Assembly (NCBI GenBank): GCA_022793145.1
Contig: JAAWCI010000002.1
Span: forward strand, 1-8,274
Source: Bacilli bacterium
Lineage (GTDB): Bacteria; Bacillota_I; Bacilli_A; RF39; UBA660
DNA length: 8,274 nucleotides
Reading direction: 5' to 3'
Positions 1-4,878 of the stretch are shown here, piece after piece; within the stretch, counting starts at the first letter, position 1; each line of letters begins with the position of its first letter. A model generated the notes under the pieces. The model worked only from the letters and a program-made list of their open reading frames with translations. It did no database searches and had not been told where the DNA came from. Both the position numbers and the translations under genes were made by a program.

Positions 1-11
1 CAACAGTCTGA

Positions 12-38
12 GGGAAGTTTAAAACTTCCTTTTTTTTC
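12..38 (+). terminator. Intrinsic terminator of an upstream gene
   Basis: The stem GGAAGTT (13-19) pairs with AACTTCC (23-29) across a 3-nt loop and runs straight into eight T residues (30-37). On the + strand this is a classic rho-independent terminator, so transcription from a gene left of the window should end here. That would make the retron a separate transcription unit. The complementary strand has the run as A residues before the hairpin, so it would not terminate in that direction. Confidence 0.85.
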
Positions 39-43
39 TTAAA

Positions 44-49
44 TATGAT
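44..49 (+). promoter_or_regulatory. Probable -10 box of the retron transcript
   Basis: TATGAT matches five of six -10 consensus positions and would place the start near base 56, a few bases before repeat a1, as expected for an msr-msd transcript. No good -35 lies at 16-18 bp. The best upstream hexamer, TTAAAA at 19-24, is 19 bp away and lies inside the preceding terminator hairpin. The -10 is therefore plausible while the full promoter is uncertain. Confidence 0.5.
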
Positions 50-60
50 AGACTAACATT

Positions 61-73
61 AGTAAAAAACGCA
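61..73 (+). repeat. Retron inverted repeat a1
   Basis: AGTAAAAAACGCA is the exact reverse complement of bases 226-238. In the RNA the two pair to bring the priming guanosine next to the msd template. The match stops at 13 bp on both sides (T60/T239 and T74/T225 do not pair). Confidence 0.9.
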
Positions 74-225
74 TTAGTATTTATTTTCTAAAATATATTT
101 AGAAATATGTTTGGTGAGTCATCAAATAGAAATAAAAAGTTATCAATTGATTTTATATATCAGTGTAACTTCGCTACACTGCCATGTAGTAAAGTACACC
201 TCTATATAGAAATATCATTTTGTAT

Positions 226-238
226 TGCGTTTTTTACT
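226..238 (+). repeat. Retron inverted repeat a2
   Basis: TGCGTTTTTTACT pairs perfectly with a1 at 61-73. It ends 22 bases before the reverse transcriptase start codon, so the RNA and the enzyme very likely come from one transcript. Confidence 0.9.
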
Positions 239-260
239 TTTTTAGATTTGTAGGTGAGTT

Positions 261-1199
261 ATGGCAAATCAATATTTAAAATATTGTACAAAAGAAGAAG
301 CACTAGAATTTCTAATGTCATTGCGTTTATGTCAAAATTTAAGGACCCTTTATGCAGTTAGTAATCATATAGAAAAACATTATGAATATATGGAAATTTC
401 TAAAAATGGTAAGACAAGATGTTTAAATATGCCAGATTCATTATTAAAATATATTCAAAGAAATATTTTAAATCATGTTTTATATGGTATGCATATATCA
501 TCTTATGCGAAAGCATATTGTAAGAAAGTAGATATTTTAGAAAATGCAAAACCACATGTTAGGAAACCTATGATATTAAAATTAGATATCAAAGATTTTT
601 TTGGGTCTATTACTTTTTATATGGTAAAAGAAAATGTTTTTAGAGAAGAATATTTTCCAGAATCTATTTCTATTTTGCTTACAATTTTATGTACTTATAA
701 AGGTGTTTTGCCTCAAGGAGCTCCTACTTCTCCCATGATATCGAATATTATATTAAGAGAATTTGATGAAATTATTGGTACTTGGTGTAAAAATAAGAAT
801 ATTATTTATACAAGATATTCAGATGATATGACATTTTCAGGAACATTTGATAAAAATGAGATCCTAAATTTTGTAAAGCGAGAACTTGCTTTATTAGGTT
901 TTCAGTTAAACTTTAAAAAAACGAAATTACTTTTTCCTAGTGATCGACAAACTGTAACTGGTATTGTTGTAAATGAAAAAACAAATATAACTAGAGAATA
1001 TCGAAAAAATATTCGAAAAGAAATATATTATTGTAAAAAATATGGAATAGAAAATCATTTGAATTTTATTCATATCGATATAGAAAAAAAGGATTATTTA
1101 AATTCATTAAAAGGAAAAATTTTGTTTGTATTACATGTAGATCGTGAGAATTTAGAATTTAAAAACTATTTAAAATGGATAGAAAAAGTTGAAAAATGA
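261..1199 (+). CDS. Retron-type reverse transcriptase
   Basis: This 312-aa protein is the normal size for a stand-alone retron reverse transcriptase. It would use the upstream msr-msd RNA to make a branched RNA-DNA molecule (msDNA). Landmarks are the retron-specific NAxxH motif (NAKPH, 95-99), LKLDIKDFF with catalytic D109, PQGAPTSPMISN (151-162), YSDD (186-189) with catalytic D188 and D189, LNFKKTK (216-222), and the retron VTG motif TVTGIVVN (231-238). The C-terminal part (about 245-312) has the NSLKGKILFV segment typical of the family's thumb region. No extra domain is fused at either end. The ATG at 261 has only a short-spaced AGGTGAG site. The gene looks visibly more AT-rich than lon, consistent with horizontal gain. 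Retrons whose function is known act in anti-phage defence with an effector protein, and no recognised effector lies beside this one. Identification is firm; the biological role is inferred. Confidence 0.96.
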   Translation: MANQYLKYCTKEEALEFLMSLRLCQNLRTLYAVSNHIEKHYEYMEISKNGKTRCLNMPDSLLKYIQRNILNHVLYGMHISSYAKAYCKKVDILENAKPHVRKPMILKLDIKDFFGSITFYMVKENVFREEYFPESISILLTILCTYKGVLPQGAPTSPMISNIILREFDEIIGTWCKNKNIIYTRYSDDMTFSGTFDKNEILNFVKRELALLGFQLNFKKTKLLFPSDRQTVTGIVVNEKTNITREYRKNIRKEIYYCKKYGIENHLNFIHIDIEKKDYLNSLKGKILFVLHVDRENLEFKNYLKWIEKVEK

Positions 1200-1214
1200 A
1201 TTTTTTCTTTTTTT
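1191..1214 (+). terminator. Weak intrinsic terminator after the reverse transcriptase
   Basis: GAAAAA (1191-1196) pairs with TTTTTC (1202-1207) around a loop containing the TGA stop, followed by seven T residues (1208-1214). The stem is short and almost all A-T, so termination may be leaky, and read-through into the small peptide gene at 1376 is possible. Confidence 0.45.
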
Positions 1215-1294
1215 ATTTTACTTTTTCATGAAATTTACTTGGAAAAAATAAAATCTTTGTTTAAATTGAAATGCGGCTTTCATAAATCTGTCAT

Positions 1295-1323
1295 TTGAAT
1301 TTTATTCCATAATCATTTATTCT
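1295..1323 (+). promoter_or_regulatory. Candidate promoter of the small membrane peptide
   Basis: TTGAAT (1295-1300) and TATTCT (1318-1323) are separated by exactly 17 bp, each matching four of six consensus positions. A start near 1330 would give a leader of roughly 45 nt. The match is moderate, and chance hits are common in AT-rich DNA. Confidence 0.4.
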
Positions 1324-1353
1324 ACTATTTGTGGTTGTAATTGCTGTAGTGTT

Positions 1354-1373
1354 TGCCTTTAGAAAGGGAGGCA
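1354..1373 (+). promoter_or_regulatory. Shine-Dalgarno site able to be masked by a leader hairpin
   Basis: GGGAGG (1366-1371) precedes the ATG at 1376. It can be partly hidden by two alternative pairings: TGCC (1354-1357) with GGCA (1370-1373), or CCTT (1356-1359) with AAGG (1364-1367) around loop TAGA. Translation-limiting leaders like this are common in type I toxin mRNAs. Each stem is only 4 bp, so the strength is uncertain. Confidence 0.35.
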
Positions 1374-1375
1374 TT

Positions 1376-1462
1376 ATGAAGCAAAAAGATTTGCTGATAA
1401 CAATTCAGTACATCATGATATTCTTGTTAATTGGTTTATTATTTACTATTGTAAATAGGTAA
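1376..1462 (+). CDS. Small hydrophobic peptide, probable type I toxin
   Basis: This 28-aa frame runs from ATG to TAA behind a strong Shine-Dalgarno site. It begins with a charged segment (MKQKD), continues as one membrane-spanning stretch (about residues 6-26, rich in Leu, Ile and Phe) and ends NR. This layout of a short charged N-terminus, one helix and a basic tail matches small membrane toxins of type I toxin-antitoxin systems in Gram-positive bacteria (Fst, TxpA/BsrG and holin-like toxins). I cannot assign it to one named family. A convergent RNA with its own good promoter and terminator lies just downstream, which is the strongest support for the call. It lies 176 bp after the retron reverse transcriptase, so it could alternatively be connected with the retron. 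Too short for most gene finders. Confidence 0.7.
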   Translation: MKQKDLLITIQYIMIFLLIGLLFTIVNR

Positions 1463-1491
1463 TCAGTGGGTTTTTGGTTGACTTAGGTCGT

Positions 1492-1521
1492 AAAAAAATA
1501 CCTACATTATCAAATGTAGGT
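1492..1521 (-). terminator. Intrinsic terminator of the antisense RNA
   Basis: Read on the minus strand, ACCTACATT pairs with AATGTAGGT (9 bp perfect, loop TGAT; + strand arms 1500-1508 and 1513-1521). The hairpin is followed by ATTTTTTTA. On the + strand no T run follows, so it terminates only the minus strand. No equally good + strand terminator for the toxin mRNA was found before the next promoter at 1682. Confidence 0.85.
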
Positions 1522-1596
1522 TATCCAAAATACTTGAGGCAAGTATCTACAAAGCAAACCAAATACTTCCACATTTTTTGATGAAGAAAATCATCT
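1492..1596 (-). ncRNA. Convergent antisense RNA, probable type I antitoxin
   Basis: A minus-strand transcript is predicted from about 1596 down to about 1492 (roughly 105 nt), between the consensus promoter at 1603-1631 and the intrinsic terminator at 1492-1521. It would be fully complementary to the 3' untranslated region of the toxin mRNA, beginning about 30 nt after the toxin stop codon, in the convergent 3'-overlap layout of TxpA/RatA and BsrG/SR4. It carries hairpins GATGA/TCATC near its 5' end and TACTTG/CAAGTA (1531-1536 with 1540-1545). The stretch holds no convincing reading frame. Promoter and terminator are seen directly; the antitoxin role is inferred. Confidence 0.65.
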
Positions 1597-1602
1597 ATAT
1601 CT

Positions 1603-1631
1603 ACTATACCCTAGTATAAGTGTTTTGTCAA
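1603..1631 (-). promoter_or_regulatory. Strong minus-strand promoter of the antisense RNA
   Basis: On the minus strand, TTGACA (perfect -35; + strand 1626-1631) is followed by 17 bp and TATAGT (-10, five of six; + strand 1603-1608). This is one of the two best promoter matches in the window and has no minus-strand gene to serve, so an RNA product is expected, starting near 1596. Confidence 0.8.
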
Positions 1632-1681
1632 TTTTATTTTGAAATGATAATCTTCTTTTTATGATCTTGTATATTTTACCC

Positions 1682-1710
1682 TTGTCTTATTTTCCTATCT
1701 TCTTTATAAT
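1682..1710 (+). promoter_or_regulatory. Promoter of the U32-sirtuin operon
   Basis: TTGTCT (1682-1687) and a perfect TATAAT (1705-1710) are 17 bp apart. The start near 1717 leaves a 16-nt leader holding the ribosome site AGGAAGTG (1720-1727). This also rules out the in-frame upstream ATG at 1661, which would not be in the transcript. Confidence 0.75.
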
Positions 1711-1732
1711 AGAATTACTAGGAAGTGATTTT

Positions 1733-3931
1733 ATGAAAAAGCCAGAACTTTTGGCGCCCGCTGGAAATATGGAAAGTTTGAAAGCTGCAATAGAAGCAGG
1801 AGCAGATGCCATTTATTTAGGTGGTCATATGTTTGGAGCGAGAAGTTTTGCTGGAAATTTTTCAAATGAAGAAATAAAAGAAGCAGTTATTTATGCACAT
1901 TTATATGGAGTTAAAATATATGTTACAGTAAATACTTTAATTTATGAAGATGAAGTAGAAACCTTTATGAGTTATGTTGATTTTTTATATCAATCTGATG
2001 TAGATGCTGTTATTATTCAAGATTTAGGTATGTTGGATTTGATTAGACAAACATTTCCGCTATTAGAAGTTCATGCGTCTACGCAAATGCACTTACATAA
2101 CTTAGAAGGAGTAAAATTAGTAGAAGAACTGGGGGTAAAAAGGGCCGTTTTAGCACGCGAAACTGATATTGATTTAGTCAAAGAAATCAAGAAAAGTACA
2201 AATATTGAAATTGAAATTTTTGTTCATGGAGCTTTATGTATTAGTTATTCTGGACAGTGCTTGATGTCTAGTTTAATTGGAGGAAGAAGTGGAAATAGAG
2301 GATCATGTGCTGGAAGTTGTAGACAGAAGTATGATTTGATAGCAAATGGAAAAAAGGTGAATAAAGATTCCTATTTGCTTAGTACGAAAGACTTAAATAC
2401 TTTAGATTATTTGGGAGATTTAATTGATATCGGAGTAGAAAGTTTTAAAATAGAGGGTAGAATGAAACGTCCAGAATATGTCTATACAGTTGTAAAACTC
2501 TATCGTAAAGCAATTGACCAGTATTGTCAAAGTAAAAAAATAGAAATAAAAGAAGCAGAAATTTTAGAATTGAAGAAAATATTCAATAGAGAGTTTACCA
2601 AAGGTTTTTTATTTCATGAAGAAGAAAAGAACTTCATGAATCCAAAAAGGCCAAATCATATTGGAATTCCGATTGGAAAAGTGATAGAGTGCAAAAAGGG
2701 ATTTGTTACAATTAATTTGTATTCTAGATTACAAAATGGAGATGGAATTAGAATTTTAGGAGAAGAAGATTCAGGAACAATTGTAACAAAAATAATTACC
2801 CAAAAAAGACAAGTGAAAGAAGTAGAAAAAGGGATCGCCAAAATTCCTTATAAAGAAACAGTAAAGGTTGGAAGTACAGTTTTAAAAACGACAGATAAAA
2901 AGCAATTAGATGAAATTAATTTTTTATTATCAAAGAAAGCTAGAAAGGTATCAATTTCTTTAGAATTAGAACTAAAATGTCATCAAAAACCTCTATTAAA
3001 ATTGTTTGATGGGAAAAACGAAGTTGTTGTAATCGGAGAAAAGAATGTAGAACAAGCTTTGACTATACCAATATCAAAAGAACGGATTCAAGAACAAATT
3101 TTAAAATTTGGAGATTCTATTTATCAGATAACCGATATGCTTTTTAAAATAGATGATAATATTTTTGTTTCGATCAAAGAATTGAATGAATTAAGAAGAA
3201 AAGCAATTTTAAAATTGGATGAACAAAGAATCTATCATTATCCATATCAAAAAAGGGAATATCAAAAAAGTGTTCCTGATTTTCCTGTGGAAAAAAAGAA
3301 AACTGTTTTTGTAAATGAACTTTATCAATATAAAAGTGTGGAAAAAGAGAATTGGGATACTATTTATGTGGAAAAAGAAGAACTTTTTAACACCATAAAA
3401 TCGGATTCTAGAGTTGTCAAAAAAATTCCACGAGTTTTACACCACATTTCTTTAAAAAAAGAACGATTCTTAGCTGGAGAACTCGGAACATTTTATCTTT
3501 ATCCACAAACTTTCACTGATTGGTCTTTTAATGTAACCAATTCTTATACTGCTGCTTTTCTTTTTAGTAGAGGAGCACAATTAGTAACTTTATCTCATGA
3601 GCTAGATGAAAACCGAATGAAATTGTTAATCTCTGCTTATAAAAATAGATATCATGCACATCCTAATTTTGAGTTAATCATTTATGGAAAAGAAGAAGTC
3701 GTGATCAGTAAATTCCATTTGTTAAAATATTTTAATGTAGAAAATGGTTTTTTAAAAGATCGATTTGGAAATCTATATCCGATTGAAGAAAATAAACAAT
3801 TTATGAAAATTTATAATTATAAGCCAAGAAATATGGATGGATATTATTATCAATATGGAATTAATTCCTTACGTTTAGAGTTTGTGAATGAAAAAGAAAG
3901 CGAGATGAGACAAATTATTGATGAATTTTAG
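1733..3931 (+). CDS. U32-family protein, RlhA/TrhP-like RNA hydroxylase (annotated as peptidase U32)
   Basis: The 732-aa protein opens with the family's PELLAPAGNMESLKAAI segment. It contains an exact match to the U32 signature pattern (E161-x-F163 through S179) with C169 and C176, followed by C192 and C196 in the GSCAGSC motif. These four cysteines are the ones expected to bind an iron-sulfur cluster in this family. KIEGRMKRPEYV ends the catalytic barrel. A beta-rich segment with HIGIPIGKV and GDGIRI follows from about residue 310, and a long, less conserved C-terminal part completes it. Family members RlhA (23S rRNA C2501) and TrhP (tRNA U34) hydroxylate RNA using prephenate. The length is closer to RlhA (about 650 aa) than to TrhP (about 450 aa), but the exact RNA target is not determinable here. 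Despite its name, protease activity is doubtful. The ATG at 1733 is chosen for its ribosome site and family-typical N-terminus. It overlaps the sirtuin gene. Confidence 0.93.
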   Translation: MKKPELLAPAGNMESLKAAIEAGADAIYLGGHMFGARSFAGNFSNEEIKEAVIYAHLYGVKIYVTVNTLIYEDEVETFMSYVDFLYQSDVDAVIIQDLGMLDLIRQTFPLLEVHASTQMHLHNLEGVKLVEELGVKRAVLARETDIDLVKEIKKSTNIEIEIFVHGALCISYSGQCLMSSLIGGRSGNRGSCAGSCRQKYDLIANGKKVNKDSYLLSTKDLNTLDYLGDLIDIGVESFKIEGRMKRPEYVYTVVKLYRKAIDQYCQSKKIEIKEAEILELKKIFNREFTKGFLFHEEEKNFMNPKRPNHIGIPIGKVIECKKGFVTINLYSRLQNGDGIRILGEEDSGTIVTKIITQKRQVKEVEKGIAKIPYKETVKVGSTVLKTTDKKQLDEINFLLSKKARKVSISLELELKCHQKPLLKLFDGKNEVVVIGEKNVEQALTIPISKERIQEQILKFGDSIYQITDMLFKIDDNIFVSIKELNELRRKAILKLDEQRIYHYPYQKREYQKSVPDFPVEKKKTVFVNELYQYKSVEKENWDTIYVEKEELFNTIKSDSRVVKKIPRVLHHISLKKERFLAGELGTFYLYPQTFTDWSFNVTNSYTAAFLFSRGAQLVTLSHELDENRMKLLISAYKNRYHAHPNFELIIYGKEEVVISKFHLLKYFNVENGFLKDRFGNLYPIEENKQFMKIYNYKPRNMDGYYYQYGINSLRLEFVNEKESEMRQIIDEF

Positions 3932-4637
3932 AGAAAAAATAAAATTGTTAGAAGAGTGGATCTATAAATCGAATAAAATCGTTATATTTACTGGAGCAGG
4001 AATTTCCACTTTGTCTGGGATTCCTGATTTCAGAAGTCCAAATGGGCTTTATAAGAAAAAGAGTATTATTGCGCCAGAAGAAATTTTAAGTCATCATTAT
4101 TTTTTATCTCACCCAGAATCTTTTTATCAATTTTTGAAAAAAGAAATGCTTTATTTGAATGCAAAACCAAACAAAGCACATTTTTGGATTTCTGAATTAG
4201 AAGAAGAAAAAGAGATTACTGTAGTAACTCAAAATATCGATTCTTTACATCAAATCGCAGGAAGTAAGAAAGTACTTGAATTGCATGGAAATATCAGAGA
4301 ATATTATTGTATGAAATGTGGGAAAAAGTATGAAAAAGAAATTTTAAAAAAAGAACTGCCTATTTGTAGTTGTAATGGTCTTATTAGGCCTAACATTGTT
4401 CTTTATGAAGAAGCGTTAAATGAAGAAACTTTTAATGAAGCTATTTTTGCGATTTTAAAAGCGGATATGATTATAGTTATAGGGTCATCTTTAGTAGTAA
4501 CTCCAGCGTCAGATCTTCTTTCTTTTTATAATGGAAATCGATTTGTCATTATGAACAAAGAAGAAACACCATATGATAGAAAAGCAAACCTGGTATTTCA
4601 TGAAGATATTTTGAAAATAATGAGAGCAATAAGGTAA
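3921..4637 (+). CDS. Sir2-family NAD-dependent protein deacylase (sirtuin)
   Basis: The 238-aa protein is a single-domain bacterial sirtuin of normal size. It removes acyl groups from lysines while consuming NAD. Visible motifs are GAGIS (25-29) and GIPDFR (33-38) of the NAD fold, TQNID (103-107), catalytic H122 in LHGN, zinc ligands C130, C133, C149 and C151, RPNIVLYEEAL (156-166), and GSS (188-190) with VTPAS. The second zinc pair is spaced C-x-C where C-x-x-C is more usual. The ATG at 3921 lies inside the end of the U32 gene (11-nt overlap), with an in-frame TTG one codon earlier. With no strong ribosome site, translational coupling to the U32 gene is likely. No signal peptide or membrane segment is seen, so it is cytosolic. 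The pairing with an RNA-modifying enzyme may be only operon packing. Confidence 0.95.
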   Translation: MNFREKIKLLEEWIYKSNKIVIFTGAGISTLSGIPDFRSPNGLYKKKSIIAPEEILSHHYFLSHPESFYQFLKKEMLYLNAKPNKAHFWISELEEEKEITVVTQNIDSLHQIAGSKKVLELHGNIREYYCMKCGKKYEKEILKKELPICSCNGLIRPNIVLYEEALNEETFNEAIFAILKADMIIVIGSSLVVTPASDLLSFYNGNRFVIMNKEETPYDRKANLVFHEDILKIMRAIR

Positions 4638-4671
4638 AGAATGGAAACTGTTTTTCTATCTTTTTTATTTC

Positions 4672-4697
4672 AAGTATTATTTGAATACTTTTTTTTT
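4672..4697 (+). terminator. Terminator of the U32-sirtuin operon
   Basis: AAGTATT (4672-4678) pairs with AATACTT (4684-4690) around loop ATTTG. A run of nine T residues (4689-4697) overlaps the stem end. It lies 34 bases after the sirtuin stop. Confidence 0.75.
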
Positions 4698-4734
4698 AAG
4701 CTTTCCATAAAGTATAGCTTTTTATGTCAAATTT

Positions 4735-4743
4735 TGTTACAAT
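4735..4743 (+). promoter_or_regulatory. Possible extended -10 promoter before a hairpin
   Basis: TGTTACAAT resembles an extended -10 (TGn plus TACAAT). No acceptable -35 is seen. If active, it would start just before the hairpin at 4754-4790 and yield a very short RNA. Confidence 0.25.
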
Positions 4744-4753
4744 AAAAAAAGAG

Positions 4754-4793
4754 AAATACTCAAGATGTATGAAATAAATCTTGGGTATTTTTT
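4754..4793 (+). terminator. Strong second hairpin terminator between the sirtuin gene and lon
   Basis: AAATACTCAAGAT (4754-4766) pairs with ATCTTGGGTATTT (4778-4790) over 13 bp with one G-U pair and an 11-nt loop. It is followed by T residues to 4793. The other strand also shows a T run (CTCTTTTTTT) just beyond the hairpin, so it could stop transcription both ways. It acts as a backup terminator isolating lon, unless the weak promoter at 4735 makes it a tiny RNA. Confidence 0.8.
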
Positions 4794-4818
4794 CTAACTA
4801 TGTTTGAATCAAAAATCA

Positions 4819-4847
4819 TAGACTTTTTATTATATTTGTATTATAAT
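4819..4847 (+). promoter_or_regulatory. Promoter of lon
   Basis: TAGACT (4819-4824) and a perfect TATAAT (4842-4847) are 17 bp apart, giving a start near 4854. The -35 overlaps an inverted repeat, CTATG (4798-4802) with CATAG (4817-4821), which might be an operator. No CIRCE (HrcA) or CtsR heat-shock operator was found. Confidence 0.7.
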
Positions 4848-4864
4848 AAAAAACAATTTGAAAA

Positions 4865-4872
4865 AGGAGGTG
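4865..4872 (+). promoter_or_regulatory. Ribosome binding site that fixes the lon TTG start
   Basis: AGGAGGTG is an almost full anti-16S match and ends 6 nt before the TTG at 4879. No ATG or GTG is placed correctly for it, so the start is TTG. Confidence 0.85.
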
Positions 4873-4878
4873 TTCTGA

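Larger units (their letters stand above)
61..238 (+). ncRNA. Retron msr-msd RNA (template and primer for the reverse transcriptase)
   Basis: A 178-nt segment immediately upstream of the reverse transcriptase is bounded by a perfect 13-bp inverted repeat, the a1/a2 pair that defines retron RNAs. Just after a1 comes TTAG (74-77). G77 is the likely branching guanosine whose 2'-OH primes the DNA strand, by analogy with the TTAGC context in other retrons. The msr part has two hairpins: TTTCTAAA/TTTAGAAA (85-92 with 98-105) and TTTGGTG/CATCAAA (110-116 with 120-126, one G-U pair). The msd part has a clear hairpin CAGTGTA/TACACTG (161-167 with 175-181, loop ACTTCGC). Its outer stem is imperfect: ATAAAA near 132-137 can pair with TTTTGT near 218-223, and the TATATA runs on each side can also pair. 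The architecture is seen directly; the branch point and msd ends are inferred. Confidence 0.88.

Noticed and set aside
142..151. Palindrome ATCAATTGAT within the msr-msd RNA as a protein-binding operator
   Set aside because: It sits inside a transcribed structured RNA in very AT-rich DNA and is better explained as part of the msd fold or as chance.
261..1199. Group II intron or diversity-generating retroelement as the source of the reverse transcriptase
   Set aside because: There is no intron ribozyme domain V, maturase or endonuclease domain, and no template/variable repeat pair. The NAxxH and VTG motifs plus the a1/a2 repeat point to a retron.
1661..1732. Upstream in-frame ATG that would add 24 hydrophobic residues to the U32 protein
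   Set aside because: The promoter at 1682-1710 starts transcription after this codon. The ATG at 1733 has a good ribosome site and gives the family-typical N-terminus, so the apparent signal peptide is an artefact.
2656..2841. 61-codon reading frame on the minus strand inside the U32 gene
   Set aside because: It lies wholly within a strongly conserved + strand gene, has no ribosome site or promoter and resembles no family, so it is a shadow frame.
4798..4860. Heat-shock operator (CIRCE or CtsR) before lon
   Set aside because: Neither the TTAGCACTC inverted repeat nor the tandem GGTCAAA heptads are present.
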